A stretch of 5,212 nt of DNA from Planctomycetota bacterium (GTDB taxonomy: Bacteria > Planctomycetota > Planctomycetia > Pirellulales > Lacipirellulaceae), in contig JAADIN010000178.1 of the NCBI GenBank assembly GCA_013151315.1, positions 1-5,212 of the forward strand. Direction: 5' to 3'. A model generated the notes under the pieces. That model saw only the letters and a program-made list of their open reading frames with translations, ran no database searches and had not been told where the DNA came from. This document shows positions 4,962 to 5,212 of the stretch, piece after piece. Both the position numbers and the translations under genes were made by a program. Within the stretch, counting starts at the first letter, position 1. Each line of letters opens with the position of its first letter.

Positions 4962-5210
4962 TCATTGCCTCTTTGTGATCTTTGTGGTTCCCCTTCCTTC
5001 TTGATTGAGAATCTTCAACAACGGCTCCAAAGCCGCTGAACTGGCAGTCACCACAAATTCCCGCTCCGTCTCGCCCCGCACTTCAATCTCGATCGTAAAA
5101 TACTCGAGCGGCATACAGTTGGCCACGCGGTCGGCCCATTCGACAAAAGTGATCCCCTCGCCTTCGAAATATTCCTCCGGCCCAAGCTCAAGGAATTCGT
5201 CTTCGTCGCG
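4962..5210 (-). CDS. tsaE: tRNA threonylcarbamoyladenosine biosynthesis protein TsaE, C-terminal part (start beyond window)
   Basis: 82 residues up to TGA (4964-4962), open to the right edge. DEDEFLELGPEEYFEGEGIT followed by FVEWADRVANCMPLEYFTIEIEV has the TsaE (YjeE) pattern: E-x-LG-EEYF, then a V-EW segment and a P-LEY strand. TsaE is the ATPase that works with TsaB and TsaD to make t6A37 on ANN-decoding tRNAs. Its P-loop and N-terminal half are outside the window, so their integrity cannot be judged. The final residues (TTKITKRQ) come from CACAAAGA repeat sequence, so the C-terminus has probably been reshaped by the repeat. It is convergent with hslU. Confidence 0.82.
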   Translation of the reverse strand, partial: RDEDEFLELGPEEYFEGEGITFVEWADRVANCMPLEYFTIEIEVRGETEREFVVTASSAALEPLLKILNQEGRGTTKITKRQ

Positions 5211-5212
5211 AA

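Larger units (their letters stand above)
4752..4990. repeat. Outer inverted repeat with CACAAAGA motifs
   Basis: GAACCACAAAGA (4752-4763) is the exact complement of TCTTTGTGGTTC (4979-4990). The core CACAAAGA also recurs directly at 4917-4924 and 4941-4948, and as TCTTTGTG at 4970-4977 and 4979-4986. The outer arms enclose a second inverted repeat (4806-4897), giving a nested palindrome. It begins five bases after the hslU stop and runs into the 3' end of the convergent tsaE. Confidence 0.7.

Noticed and set aside
1641..4990. CRISPR array or insertion sequence
   Set aside because: No regularly spaced identical repeats with unique spacers, no cas genes and no transposase. The repeats are palindromic intergenic elements.

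Overview
The window looks like part of a bacterial chromosome, most likely from a planctomycete of the Pirellula/Rhodopirellula type. That placement is inference from protein style and from the repeat families as I remember them; there is no rRNA or other marker here. The DNA is moderately GC-rich. Most genes read as ordinary housekeeping or conserved genes, with short repeat-filled spacers between them.

Layout, left to right. (1) Positions 1-589: the 3' part of a His/Tyr-rich conserved hypothetical gene on the + strand. Its reading frame is broken near 421-433; a one-base correction restores a coherent C-terminus ending at 589. (2) Positions 600-754: several small hairpins followed by a strong intrinsic terminator, lying only about 32 nt before the next start codon. 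(3) Positions 787-1635: a guanidino-group hydrolase of the amidinotransferase fold (DDAH or arginine dihydrolase type). (4) Positions 1641-1736: a long imperfect inverted repeat between convergent genes. (5) Positions 1725-2339, minus strand: an isochorismatase-like cysteine hydrolase whose last codons and stop lie inside that repeat. (6) Positions 2365-2562: a small dyad, then a REP-like palindrome enclosing three copies of an 18-bp tandem repeat. (7) Positions 2589-2765: a 58-residue CxxC protein. (8) Positions 2861-4747: hslV and hslU, encoding the HslVU (ClpQY) ATP-dependent protease. hslU is split into two ORFs that overlap by ATGA, between Walker A and Walker B. (9) Positions 4752-4990: nested inverted repeats, including a second copy of the repeat family seen at 1641. 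(10) Positions 4962-5210, minus strand: the C-terminal part of tsaE (tRNA t6A synthesis), cut by the window edge.

How they work together: HslV (Thr-protease dodecamer) and HslU (AAA+ unfoldase hexamer) form one machine and are co-transcribed here, perhaps with the 58-residue protein. The other genes are metabolic or tRNA-modification genes without an obvious link to them. The most notable signal is the split hslU. Its two halves add up to a normal-length HslU, and a one-base change in an A5 run would fuse them. Because the first gene has a break of the same sign, a sequence or assembly indel is the leading explanation, with a genuine split protein or recoding as alternatives. The second theme is a modular 11-nt-unit inverted-repeat family that sits between convergent genes and supplies a stop codon to a neighbouring gene. 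I did not see a clearly new multi-gene system.
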